From: Solirubrobacterales bacterium
GTDB taxonomy: Bacteria > Actinomycetota > Thermoleophilia > Solirubrobacterales > Solirubrobacteraceae
NCBI GenBank assembly: GCA_003134675.1
Contig: PLBZ01000048.1
Span: forward strand, 1-5,415
Direction of reading: 5' to 3'
DNA: 5,415 nucleotides
Positions 1 through 5,415 of the stretch are shown here, piece by piece. The position numbers were made by a program, and so were the translations under genes. The first letter of the stretch is position 1. Each line of letters begins with the position of its first letter. A model generated the notes under the pieces. That model was not told the DNA's origin, did no database searches, and saw only the letters and a program-made list of their open reading frames with translations.

Positions 1-748
1 GGCAGCGGTCGATCAAGCGCTGCGCCTGCTCGGGCGCCTGGATGTGCTGCACGACCCAGCCGTCGGCGCCGCTGTCGTGGAGATCCTGGGCGTAGGAGAC
101 CATGCGCTCGAACGCGCGTCCGGCGGTGCGCACGCGCTCGACCGGGGTGATCTCGTACTCGAGCGAGAGGATCGGCTTGATCTTCAGGGTGCCGCCGAGC
201 CATGCCTGGGCTTTGCCGACGCGGCCACCGCGGCGCAGGTACTCGAGCGTGTCGAGGCAGAACCAGATTCGCAGGGCCTTGCGGGTCTCGCGCGCGCGCG
301 AGACAACAGCCTGCTTGTCTGCGCCCGCGCGGGCGCAGGCGGCGGCGGCGAGCGCGAGCAAGCCCACCCCGCCGCAGGCGGTTTCGCCGTCGATCACATC
401 GACTCGATCGCCGAGACCTCGCTCGGCGAGCAGTCCGTGTGCTTGACGGGCGGCCTCGAAGGTCCCTGAGATGCCTCCGGCGAGGTGGATCGAGACGATG
501 TCCTGGCCGGCGTCGAGCAGTGGCTCCCAGACGGCGAGGAAGTCGCCGATCGAGGGCTGGGAGGTCGTGGGTAGCTCGGTATCGCTGCGCAACCGCTGGT
601 AGAAGCTCTCGAAGCCGTCCATCTCCAGCTCGCGCTCGGGCTCGCCTTTCCAGCCCACATAGAGGCTGACCTGGTGGATGCCCTGCTCGTCGGCGAGCGC
701 CCGCGGAAGGTAGTTGGTGCTGTCGGTGGCGACCGCGACGGGGGGCAT
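1..748 (-). CDS. DegV family (fatty-acid-binding) protein, C-terminus cut by window edge
   Basis: The 249 visible residues match the DegV family, whose members bind a long-chain fatty acid and in some bacteria (the FakB proteins) present it to a fatty acid kinase. The N-terminal strand ends in ATDSTNYLP (residues 7-15). The family motif TTSQPS lies at 61-66 and the ligand-pocket loop GGISGTF at 91-97, followed by VIDGETACGGVG (118-129). The second-domain signature LDTLEYLRRGGRVGKA lies at 165-180, with the LGGTLKIKPIL segment at 184-194. Family members are about 280 residues long, so roughly 30 are missing beyond position 1. The ATG at 748 is chosen because the conserved first strand begins three residues later. 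It lies 13 bp after the glutaredoxin stop with only a weak purine stretch before it, which suggests co-transcription. No fatty acid kinase (FakA/DAK-type) gene is visible here, so a FakB role is only an inference from the family. Confidence 0.93.
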   Translation of the reverse strand, partial: MPPVAVATDSTNYLPRALADEQGIHQVSLYVGWKGEPERELEMDGFESFYQRLRSDTELPTTSQPSIGDFLAVWEPLLDAGQDIVSIHLAGGISGTFEAARQAHGLLAERGLGDRVDVIDGETACGGVGLLALAAAACARAGADKQAVVSRARETRKALRIWFCLDTLEYLRRGGRVGKAQAWLGGTLKIKPILSLEYEITPVERVRTAGRAFERMVSYAQDLHDSGADGWVVQHIQAPEQAQRLIDRC

Positions 749-761
749 GCGGCGCTGGACC

Positions 762-1160
762 CTACAGCAACGCCTCAGCCAGCTCCCCGGACTCGTACAT
801 CTCGGTGACGATGTCGCAACCGCCCACCAGCTCTCCGTTTGCGAACAGCTGGGGGATCGTGGGCCAGTTCGAGATCGCCGACAGCTCCTGGCGGATACGC
901 GGATCGGGGAGGACGTCGACGGCGGCGAAGGGCACATCCAGCGACTGCAGGGCAGCCACCGTCCGCGCGGAGAAGCCGCAGGCGGGCGCCTCGGGGGTGC
1001 CCTTCATGAAGAGGATCACCTTGTGCTCGCCGAGCGCCTGTGTGATCGCCTCGCGGATCGGATTGGACTCGCCACTGGGGATGGGAGCCTCGCCGACGGC
1101 GCTGGGCTGGCTGGCGGACATCGGAAGGTCGCGGATGGTGCTGGGCTCACTACTGGACAT
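762..1160 (-). CDS. grxD: Monothiol CGFS glutaredoxin (Grx4/GrxD family)
   Basis: This 132-residue cytoplasmic protein is a class II monothiol glutaredoxin, a family that binds a glutathione-ligated [2Fe-2S] cluster at a dimer interface or in a heterodimer with BolA. It is not mainly a disulfide reductase. The glutathione-contacting Lys53 lies in FMKGTPEAPACGFSA. The active site CGFS is at 61-64, WPTIPQLF with the cis-Pro at 99-106, and the GGCD glutathione-binding turn at 113-116. The match continues to the C-terminus (DIVTEMYESGEL). Residues 1-33 are a Ser/Pro/Glu-rich extension before the usual core start (NPIREAI). The first ATG is preferred over Met14 because it has an AGGAG ribosome site seven bases upstream, and Met14 has none. 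The start lies 15 bp after the end of bolA, which fits a two-gene unit for the two interacting partners. The family assignment is very secure; the gene symbol is by homology. Confidence 0.96.
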   Translation of the reverse strand: MSSSEPSTIRDLPMSASQPSAVGEAPIPSGESNPIREAITQALGEHKVILFMKGTPEAPACGFSARTVAALQSLDVPFAAVDVLPDPRIRQELSAISNWPTIPQLFANGELVGGCDIVTEMYESGELAEALL

Positions 1161-1167
1161 GGCAGGG

Positions 1168-1172
1168 CTCCT
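1168..1172 (-). promoter_or_regulatory. Shine-Dalgarno site of the glutaredoxin gene
   Basis: The minus strand reads AGGAG seven bases before the ATG at 1160. It lies in the 15-bp spacer just after the bolA stop codon. It fixes the longer start that includes the low-complexity N-terminal extension, because the alternative ATG at 1121 has no purine-rich site before it. Confidence 0.75.
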
Positions 1173-1175
1173 GGC

Positions 1176-1421
1176 TCATTGGGTGGGGGTCTGCTGCGGG
1201 GACTGGGTCTTCAGCGAAAGGGCATGGATGGGACCGCCGATCTCCGCCCCGAAGATCTCGTAGACGAGGCGGTGCTGCTCGATGCGACTGCGCCCCGCAA
1301 ACGCCTCGGCGGTGACGGTCGCGCGGAAGTGATCGCCGCCGCCGGTGTAGTCCTCCACCTCCGCGTGGGCTCCCGGGATCGCGGCCTCGATGCGCTGCTT
1401 GATCTCCTCTGGAAACGGCAT
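1176..1421 (-). CDS. BolA/IbaG family iron-sulfur partner protein
   Basis: This small 81-residue cytoplasmic protein has the BolA fold (alpha-beta-beta-alpha-alpha-beta). BolA proteins pair with CGFS glutaredoxins, supply a histidine ligand to a shared [2Fe-2S] cluster, and take part in cluster transfer or iron sensing. The visible landmarks are IKQRIEAAIPGAHAEVED at 7-24, the loop GGGDHF at 27-32, and the helix FAGRSRIEQHRLVY at 41-54 with conserved His50. The C-terminal strand IHALSLKT at 65-72 carries the near-invariant His66. The pattern looks closer to the BolA2/IbaG-like group than to E. coli BolA itself. An in-frame ATG at 1532 would add 37 residues but would run through the divergent iscA-type gene. 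The start at 1421 is preferred because family homology begins there and TTGGAG lies five bases upstream. The gene is followed after 15 bp by the CGFS glutaredoxin, its expected partner. Confidence 0.92.
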   Translation of the reverse strand: MPFPEEIKQRIEAAIPGAHAEVEDYTGGGDHFRATVTAEAFAGRSRIEQHRLVYEIFGAEIGGPIHALSLKTQSPQQTPTQ

Positions 1422-1458
1422 TTCAGCTCCAAGGTTAGCCGCTATACTTTCGAAAGCG
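1422..1458. promoter_or_regulatory. Divergent promoter region between bolA and the A-type carrier gene
   Basis: Only 37 bp separate the two divergent starts, so promoters for both directions must sit here or inside the coding ends. On the plus strand TATACT at 1443-1448 matches five of six bases of a -10 hexamer; no convincing -35 box is seen. Its expected transcript start, about 1454-1456, would leave only a few leader bases before the ATG at 1459, and that gene has no clear Shine-Dalgarno, so a nearly leaderless message is likely. On the minus strand the same TATA core reads TATAGC, a weaker -10 candidate for bolA. The perfect palindrome CTTTCGAAAG covers 1447-1456 and overlaps the plus-strand -10, as an operator might. 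Promoter assignment is by eye only. Confidence 0.45.
1427..1432 (-). promoter_or_regulatory. Shine-Dalgarno site of the bolA-like gene
   Basis: TTGGAG on the minus strand lies five bases before the ATG at 1421. It supports this start over the far upstream in-frame ATG at 1532, which lies inside the divergent A-type carrier gene. Confidence 0.7.
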
Positions 1459-1812
1459 ATGATTACGATCAGCGACAAGGGCGCCGAGAAGGTCCGCGAG
1501 TTTCTGGGCGGGCAGGAGTCTGACGTGAGCATGGCGGGCTTGCGCGTGGGCGTCCGCGGGGGCGGCTGCTCGGGCTTCCAGTATCAGCTGGCGTTCGACG
1601 AGCAACGCGACGGCGACATCGTATTCGAGAGCCACGGATTGAAGCTGTTGGTCGACGACGAGAGCCTGCCGTTCGTACGGGGCTCGGTGATCGACTACGA
1701 GGAGAGCCTGCAGGGCGCGGGCTTCAAGGTGAGTAACCCCAACGTCGTAGCCGCCTGTGGCTGCGGCTCGTCGTTCCGCGTAGCCGACGAGGAGCAAGTC
1801 AGCGCAGTCTGA
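1459..1812 (+). CDS. A-type iron-sulfur cluster carrier (IscA/ErpA/HesB family)
   Basis: This 117-residue cytoplasmic protein belongs to the HesB/IscA/ErpA family. These proteins hold an iron-sulfur cluster, or iron, on three conserved cysteines and pass it to apoproteins. All three are present: Cys37 in RGGGCSGFQY and Cys100 and Cys102 in AACGCGSSF near the C-terminus. The segment GSVIDYEESLQGAGFKVSNPN at 75-95 matches the usual stretch before the Cys pair. The start at 1459 (MITISDKGAEKV) is where the family begins; the in-frame ATG at 1390 would add 23 non-homologous residues and overlap bolA. No good ribosome site precedes it, which fits the near-leaderless promoter noted there. It is divergent from the bolA-grx pair, so the three genes form an iron-sulfur handling locus. 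Whether it acts as IscA, ErpA or SufA cannot be settled from sequence alone. Confidence 0.96.
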   Translation: MITISDKGAEKVREFLGGQESDVSMAGLRVGVRGGGCSGFQYQLAFDEQRDGDIVFESHGLKLLVDDESLPFVRGSVIDYEESLQGAGFKVSNPNVVAACGCGSSFRVADEEQVSAV

Positions 1813-1840
1813 GTCTGGGAGCGCGTAGGGTGCGTTCTCG

Positions 1841-2509
1841 GTGTCCGTTCTGCCCGCCAGCCTCCGCCGCCTGACCCCCGATCGCCTGCGCGACGACGTG
1901 CGCCTGCGCGCGCTCGCGGTCGGACTCGGCGTGATCCCGCCGCGCACGATGCACTCGGCCGAGGACGCCCGCGTGCTGCTGGACGCGGCGCGCGGCGCGC
2001 GGCGCGTGGTCGAGATCGGTGTCTACGAGGGCTCTTCCGCGCTCGCGTTATGCCACGCCCTCGGAGCGGATGCCGAGCTTCACCTGGTCGATCCCTTCGG
2101 TCGCCATCCCGACGCCCTCCCCTCCGGCTGGGGTGCGACCGAATGGGCCACGCGGCGCGTCGTCGAGCGTGCGGCTCGCATGCGCGGCGCACATGCGCCG
2201 AGCGTCCACTGGCACGTCATCCTCTCGTCTGAGCTCGCCTCCCGCTGGTCGGGCGAGGCCGACCTGGTGTTCGTCGACGGTGACCACTCCGAGGCGGGTT
2301 GTGAGCTGGACTGGTCGTGCTGGGCGCAGTTCGTCCCACTTGGCGGTCGTGTCGTCTTCCACGATGCTCGCGCCGACCGGGCCGGTGGGCGTGGTCTGCC
2401 GGGGCCGACGGCGGTCGTGGCACGTCACTTCCGCTCGGATGATCCTGCGCTGGGATGGGAGATCGTGGCGGAGGCCGACCGCACGGTTGCTGTTCGGCGG
2501 GTGGCCTGA
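1841..2509 (+). CDS. Class I SAM-dependent methyltransferase (Methyltransf_24 type)
   Basis: This 222-residue protein has a Rossmann-type methyltransferase domain. Motif I is VVEIGVYEGSSALAL at 56-70, with the Glu-x-Gly-x-x-x-Gly SAM loop. The acidic end of the second strand is LHLVDPFG at 80-87. Motif IV is DLVFVDGDHSEAG at 141-153, and GGRVVFHDA at 168-176 follows. The VDGDH plus FHD pattern is typical of Methyltransf_24 enzymes, often found near glycan or O-methylation genes. The acceptor substrate cannot be read from sequence. No membrane segment or signal peptide is seen. The start is GTG, with only a weak TAGGG ten bases upstream; the next in-frame Met, residue 37, would sit close to the SAM fold. 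It begins 28 bp after the A-type carrier gene on the same strand, so read-through transcription is plausible, though no functional link is evident. Its stop is one base from the stop of the convergent cupredoxin gene. Confidence 0.88.
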   Translation: MSVLPASLRRLTPDRLRDDVRLRALAVGLGVIPPRTMHSAEDARVLLDAARGARRVVEIGVYEGSSALALCHALGADAELHLVDPFGRHPDALPSGWGATEWATRRVVERAARMRGAHAPSVHWHVILSSELASRWSGEADLVFVDGDHSEAGCELDWSCWAQFVPLGGRVVFHDARADRAGGRGLPGPTAVVARHFRSDDPALGWEIVAEADRTVAVRRVA

Positions 2510-2510
2510 C

Positions 2511-3161
2511 TCACCTCACGACGAGCGTGGCCTTCATGCCTTTCGCCTCGTGTTCTTTGAGCGAGCAGAACAGCGTGTAGCTGCCGGGGCGGAGGTTGAG
2601 CGTGAGGTCGGGATGGGCGCCCGGCAGGGTGTTCGGAAGCGAACCAACTTCTGAGCCTTCGGCCGGTTCGGTCGCGTGCAGGTTGTGTTCGTCCTGGCCG
2701 TAATTGGCGAGCTCGACGATCACCTTCCCGGCGGGCACTTCCGTGCGCGAGAGGGTGAAGCTGTACTCCTTCGCGATCACCTGCACGCGCGCGGGCGGTG
2801 CTGGACTGGTGGGGGATTCCGCGGGAGGCGCTCCGCCGGTTGGCCCTGGGAGCGTCGTACCAGAGCCGGGAGGGAGCGGCGTGGCGCCTGATGCTCCGGG
2901 TGCGGTCCCACCCGAGCCCTTGGAGGCGCTCCCGGGCGTGTGCGCGGAGGGCTTCGAGAATGCGCTCCGCTTGTGGGCTTTCCCGGCGTGAGGTGCTGGA
3001 CAGCGGTGGCGATGCCTTGTGCGGTGGCAGGCCTTCGTTACATGGGAGGAGCGGTGGCGCGAGGAATGTCCGGGCGCGGCGAGCGCAACCGCTGCCATCG
3101 CGCCCGTCAGGCACACCGCGCACACAGTCGCCACTACGCGGCGCCAGGCGCCCGTGCTCAT
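2511..3161 (-). CDS. Secreted cupredoxin (blue copper protein) with His-rich N-terminal region
   Basis: This 216-residue exported protein has three parts. Residues 1-29 form a signal peptide (Arg7-Arg8, then a hydrophobic core ending in ALA). Residues 32-63 are Arg/His-rich with eight His plus Cys45 and Cys54. Residues 76-124 are a Pro/Gly/Ser/Thr/Ala linker. Residues 126-216 are a plastocyanin/azurin-like cupredoxin domain: KEYSFTL, then PAGKVIVELANYGQDEHNLH, then RPGSYTLFCSLKEHEAKGM. The type-1 copper ligands appear complete: His159 (EHN), Cys199, His204 and Met209 in a C-x4-H-x4-M loop. Such domains carry single electrons or store copper outside the membrane. The ATG overlaps the stop of the DUF1501 gene as ATGA, and no Shine-Dalgarno lies within about ten bases, so translation probably depends on coupling. 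The start at 3161 is chosen because it directly precedes the signal peptide; a further in-frame ATG at 3230 lies within the DUF1501 gene. The redox partner is unknown. Confidence 0.9.
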   Translation of the reverse strand: MSTGAWRRVVATVCAVCLTGAMAAVALAAPGHSSRHRSSHVTKACHRTRHRHRCPAPHAGKAHKRSAFSKPSAHTPGSASKGSGGTAPGASGATPLPPGSGTTLPGPTGGAPPAESPTSPAPPARVQVIAKEYSFTLSRTEVPAGKVIVELANYGQDEHNLHATEPAEGSEVGSLPNTLPGAHPDLTLNLRPGSYTLFCSLKEHEAKGMKATLVVR

Positions 3162-4543
3162 TTGATCAGCACCGGCCTTGGCAACGATGCCGCGTCTGGG
3201 ATCACCAGCCCGGCTTCGGTCTGGAACCACTGCTCCAGCAGCGAGCAGTACATCGCGCGATAGTCCGAGGTGTTGACGAGGTTTTCGTTTTCGTCAAGTT
3301 TGCTCAGGCCGGGGAATTCGCCGACCATTTCGCCCTTCACGCGACTGCCTATCAGGAAGGCGGCTCCCGCCGCCCCGTGGTCGGTGCCCGACCCGTTTTC
3401 TTGTGGCCGGCGCCCGAACTCAGACCACAGCTGAATCAGCACGCGGTCGGCTAGACCCCGCGCCTCCAGATCGCGCTGGAACGCCAGCACCGACTGCACC
3501 GTCTGGCCGAGGTTCGTGCTCAGCGTGTTGACCTCGTCAGAGTGCGTGTCGTAACCGCCCACGGCGGTCAGCGAAGCGCATTTGATCGGCAGCCCGGCGG
3601 CGAGCATCGCGGCGAGTGCTGCGAGCCGCTGGGGAAATTCGCCGTCTTCTGTGGGGTAGGGGACGGGCGATTGAAATGCCGGCTTGCCTTCGTGTTCGAC
3701 GAACGGCGCCATCCGCTGGCGGATGATGTTCGAGTCAAACGACGCCGCGCGGGCCTGGGCGTAGGCCGGCGATGGCGCCGCGAGGGCGCCCAGCTGCCCG
3801 AAGGTATCGAGCGCCGGAGCGGCCAGCGGTTCGTCGAGGCCGTAGGCCCAGAAGTTGTAGTCCGACGGCGAGGAGATCGCCGCGACCGGCATCCTGGCGG
3901 TAGCCAGCGCGGGGGCCAGGTCGTAGTCCAGGGAGAGGCCCTGGAGGGGGTTGTTCGGTTCGCCGGCCAGGTCCAGATAGCGACCCATCCAGCCCGAGCG
4001 GGTCTGGGTGTCGAGCTCGCCGACCTCCCAGTAGTGGCGGCTGGTGAAGTGGCTCTCGTCCGGGGGGTCATAGCCGACGGCGGGAAAGACGCTCACCTTG
4101 CCCTCGCTATGAAGCTGGGCGAGCCCGGCCGCGCTTGGATGCCACATCAGGTTCGTGTCCTCGGTAAAGGTCTGCCCGGCGCCTTCGGCGAGGCCGAGCG
4201 TGGGGCGCAATTCTTTGTACTTGACTTCCTTGACGGGGGCCAGCACCGACAGTGCGTCCCAGCCGCCTTCCATGAAGATCGATACGAGCACTGGCTGGTT
4301 TGGGGCCGCGGCAGACGCTTGGGCGATGCCCTCTTCGAACTGGCGCGGGCTGAGCATCGAGGCGCCGTACACCGACAGAGCCGCCCCGGCCGAGGCCAGC
4401 AGGAACGTACGCCGGTCAAGGCCCGTGCCGGCCGGCAGCGGCATCCCCGGCTCGATCTGAGGCAGGCCCTTCCCCGCCACGGCTGCGCCGCGGCGCAGAA
4501 GCTGGGCGCGGTTGAAGTCGTTGCACGAGCAGCTCCTGGCCAT
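3158..4543 (-). CDS. DUF1501 family protein with twin-arginine signal
   Basis: This 461-residue protein belongs to the DUF1501 family, which resembles the alkaline phosphatase/sulfatase fold but has no firmly assigned reaction. A twin-arginine export motif, DRRTFLLASAGAAL (43-56), precedes a hydrophobic stretch and an Ala-rich possible cleavage zone (75-80). The mature domain shows VLVSIFMEGGWDAL (85-98), HPSAAGLAQLHSEGKVSVFPAVG (135-157), SHFTSRHYWEVG (164-175), GGYDTHSDE (329-337) and WSEFGRRPQENGSGTDHGAAG (373-393). The Asp and His residues in these motifs are the likely metal-site residues. The N-region before the Arg pair is unusually long (42 residues), with CSC at 5-7 and a second Arg-rich run, RAQLLRRGAAVAG. 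The ATG at 4543 lies two bases after the DUF1800 stop, with AGGTGAG six bases before it. An in-frame ATG at 4792 would run through that gene and is not used. Its stop overlaps the cupredoxin start. Confidence 0.95.
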   Translation of the reverse strand: MARSCSCNDFNRAQLLRRGAAVAGKGLPQIEPGMPLPAGTGLDRRTFLLASAGAALSVYGASMLSPRQFEEGIAQASAAAPNQPVLVSIFMEGGWDALSVLAPVKEVKYKELRPTLGLAEGAGQTFTEDTNLMWHPSAAGLAQLHSEGKVSVFPAVGYDPPDESHFTSRHYWEVGELDTQTRSGWMGRYLDLAGEPNNPLQGLSLDYDLAPALATARMPVAAISSPSDYNFWAYGLDEPLAAPALDTFGQLGALAAPSPAYAQARAASFDSNIIRQRMAPFVEHEGKPAFQSPVPYPTEDGEFPQRLAALAAMLAAGLPIKCASLTAVGGYDTHSDEVNTLSTNLGQTVQSVLAFQRDLEARGLADRVLIQLWSEFGRRPQENGSGTDHGAAGAAFLIGSRVKGEMVGEFPGLSKLDENENLVNTSDYRAMYCSLLEQWFQTEAGLVIPDAASLPRPVLIK

Positions 4544-4545
4544 GT

Positions 4546-5415
4546 TCAGCTCACCTGCATGTCGGGGGAGGTCGCGATCAACATCCGCAGCGCGTTCTGG
4601 CGTAACGCCCGGTAGGGACTCTGCTCCCACGTGGCGGTGACGACGCCCGTGAGGCACGACTGCGCAAAGGCGGCGATGCACTGCTCGGATTCGGCGGACA
4701 GCAGCGGGTTGGCCCAGTAGGCGAGCGCGCTCGTGAGCGCCGTGGCGGGTTCCTCGGTTTCGCTGTACTTCGGCTCGCCTACCTTGGGCCACGGGTTCGC
4801 GTAGGTGTTCGCGGTCACGTAGCTCGCCATTTCCCAGCGCGCCTTCGCGGTCGAGGTGTCAAGCCAGCGGGTGAAGTCCCAGCCGGAGACGTTCGGCGGG
4901 TAGAACAGCTGCTGGCCGGCGCCGGAGGACAGCCACGCCCACGAGGTCGTGTCGATCGGGCGGCCGATCGCGCGCAGCAGCCCCGCGTTGTAGACGACGG
5001 GCGGGGTCACGAGCTCCGGGCCTTCGTAGAAGTCGGGGTGCTGGAGGATTGCCTCGAGCACCGCGCGGATCGAGTAACCCGAGCCGACGTACAGACCCTG
5101 AAGCGCTGCCAGCGTCGCTTCGTCGGGTGGGCTGGGGATGAAGTATCCCCAGAGCTTGGTGACGAAGAACGAGGCGTGCAGTGGGTGTTCGACGCACAGG
5201 CGCACGGCGTCTTCCCAGTTCCAGTTGCCCGTCTTCCCGAACACGGTCTTTTCGTGTTTGTCGTGGCGGGCGGTGTCGAATTCGAATTCGTGCAGCCCTT
5301 CTTCGGAGGACCATTCCGCCGTCCAGCCAGTGAGCGCGCGCGCCATTTCGCGCACGTCGTCCTCGGTGTAGGCGCCGCGGTCGGCGCCGAGCGAGAACAG
5401 CTCCATCATCTCGCG
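4546..5415 (-). CDS. DUF1800 family protein, N-terminus cut by window edge
   Basis: The visible 289 residues are the C-terminal part of a DUF1800 protein; the reading frame is open to the window edge (REMMELFSLG at the start). Family landmarks follow in order: YTEDDVREMARALTGW (16-31), FDTARHDKHEKTVFG (46-60), FFVTKLWGYF (83-92), SIRAVLEAILQHPDFY (115-130), LFYPPNVSGWDFTRWL (170-185) and a C-terminal RMLIATSPDMQVS. The family's biochemical role is not established; members are frequently encoded next to DUF1501 proteins and are thought to act outside the cytoplasm. Any export signal would lie in the missing N-terminal part. Family members usually exceed 450 residues, so perhaps 150 to 250 or more lie upstream. 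The stop is followed after two bases by the DUF1501 ATG, and the last codons supply that gene's ribosome site, so the two are translated from one message. No sign of frameshift is seen. Confidence 0.94.
   Translation of the reverse strand, partial: REMMELFSLGADRGAYTEDDVREMARALTGWTAEWSSEEGLHEFEFDTARHDKHEKTVFGKTGNWNWEDAVRLCVEHPLHASFFVTKLWGYFIPSPPDEATLAALQGLYVGSGYSIRAVLEAILQHPDFYEGPELVTPPVVYNAGLLRAIGRPIDTTSWAWLSSGAGQQLFYPPNVSGWDFTRWLDTSTAKARWEMASYVTANTYANPWPKVGEPKYSETEEPATALTSALAYWANPLLSAESEQCIAAFAQSCLTGVVTATWEQSPYRALRQNALRMLIATSPDMQVS
4550..4556 (-). promoter_or_regulatory. Ribosome site of the DUF1501 gene inside the DUF1800 coding end
   Basis: AGGTGAG on the minus strand lies six bases before the ATG at 4543. 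It forms part of the last codons of the DUF1800 gene, whose TGA is at 4548-4546. This supports the start at 4543 and tight translational coupling of the pair. Confidence 0.55.

Noticed and set aside
102..669. Several plus-strand frames opposite the DegV gene
   Set aside because: Their products are Arg-rich shadows; the minus strand encodes clear DegV motifs throughout.
714..1523. A 269-codon plus-strand open frame across glutaredoxin and bolA
   Set aside because: It is antisense to two well-supported genes, runs into the A-type carrier gene in another frame, and shows no protein motif.
1422..1532. Upstream in-frame extension of the bolA-like gene to an ATG at 1532
   Set aside because: It would overlap the divergent carrier gene, lacks family homology, and ignores the good TTGGAG site before 1421.
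1981..2010. Run of GCGCGGC-like repeats
   Set aside because: It encodes the Ala/Arg-rich stretch before SAM motif I and reflects base composition rather than a true repeat array.
2185..2200. Inverted repeat CGGCGCA-CA-TGCGCCG
   Set aside because: It is inside the methyltransferase coding region with only a two-base loop and no U-tract. It is likely a chance result of GC-rich codons.
2425..3123. A 232-codon minus-strand frame overlapping the cupredoxin gene
   Set aside because: It is Arg/Ala/Pro-rich with no domain, while the alternative frame gives a signal peptide and a full copper site.
3542..4615. A 357-codon open frame on the plus strand opposite the DUF1501 gene
   Set aside because: The minus-strand frame carries unmistakable DUF1501 motifs; the plus-strand product has no recognisable domain. 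Long antisense frames are expected in GC-rich genes.
5277..5290. Perfect 14-bp palindrome CGAATTCGAATTCG
   Set aside because: It lies inside the DUF1800 gene and results from the codons for the repeated Glu-Phe in HEFEFD. Nothing suggests a regulatory site.

Overview
This is a GC-rich, densely coded bacterial window of ordinary chromosomal genes. The base composition, the GTG start and the protein sequences suggest a high-GC actinobacterium. A Thermoleophilia/Solirubrobacterales-type lineage is my best guess, but it rests on gene style alone. I see no RNA gene, mobile element, CRISPR array or long non-coding stretch. The largest gap between genes is 37 bp.

Left block (1-1812): three minus-strand genes run bolA-like, monothiol CGFS glutaredoxin (Grx4/GrxD type), then a DegV-family lipid-binding protein whose C-terminus leaves the window. 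A gene for an A-type iron-sulfur carrier (IscA/ErpA/HesB family) diverges from bolA on the plus strand. BolA and CGFS glutaredoxins are known partners that bind a [2Fe-2S] cluster together, and A-type carriers deliver clusters to apoproteins. The block therefore reads as a small iron-sulfur trafficking locus with a shared 37-bp divergent promoter region. That region holds a perfect 10-bp palindrome overlapping a good -10 box.

Middle (1841-2509): a class I SAM-dependent methyltransferase of the Methyltransf_24 type lies 28 bp downstream of the A-type carrier gene on the same strand. It ends one base from the end of the convergent cupredoxin gene.

Right block (2511-5415): a minus-strand operon runs DUF1800 (N-terminus outside the window), DUF1501 (long N-terminal region with a twin-arginine signal), then a secreted blue-copper (cupredoxin) protein with a His-rich N-terminal part and a Pro/Gly/Ser/Thr linker. 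The first junction is TGA-AC-ATG and the second is an ATGA overlap, so translation of all three is probably coupled. DUF1800/DUF1501 pairs recur in many bacteria but have no firm function. The linked, complete type-1 copper site is the most interesting feature of the window, because it hints at a metal- or redox-dependent role outside the membrane.
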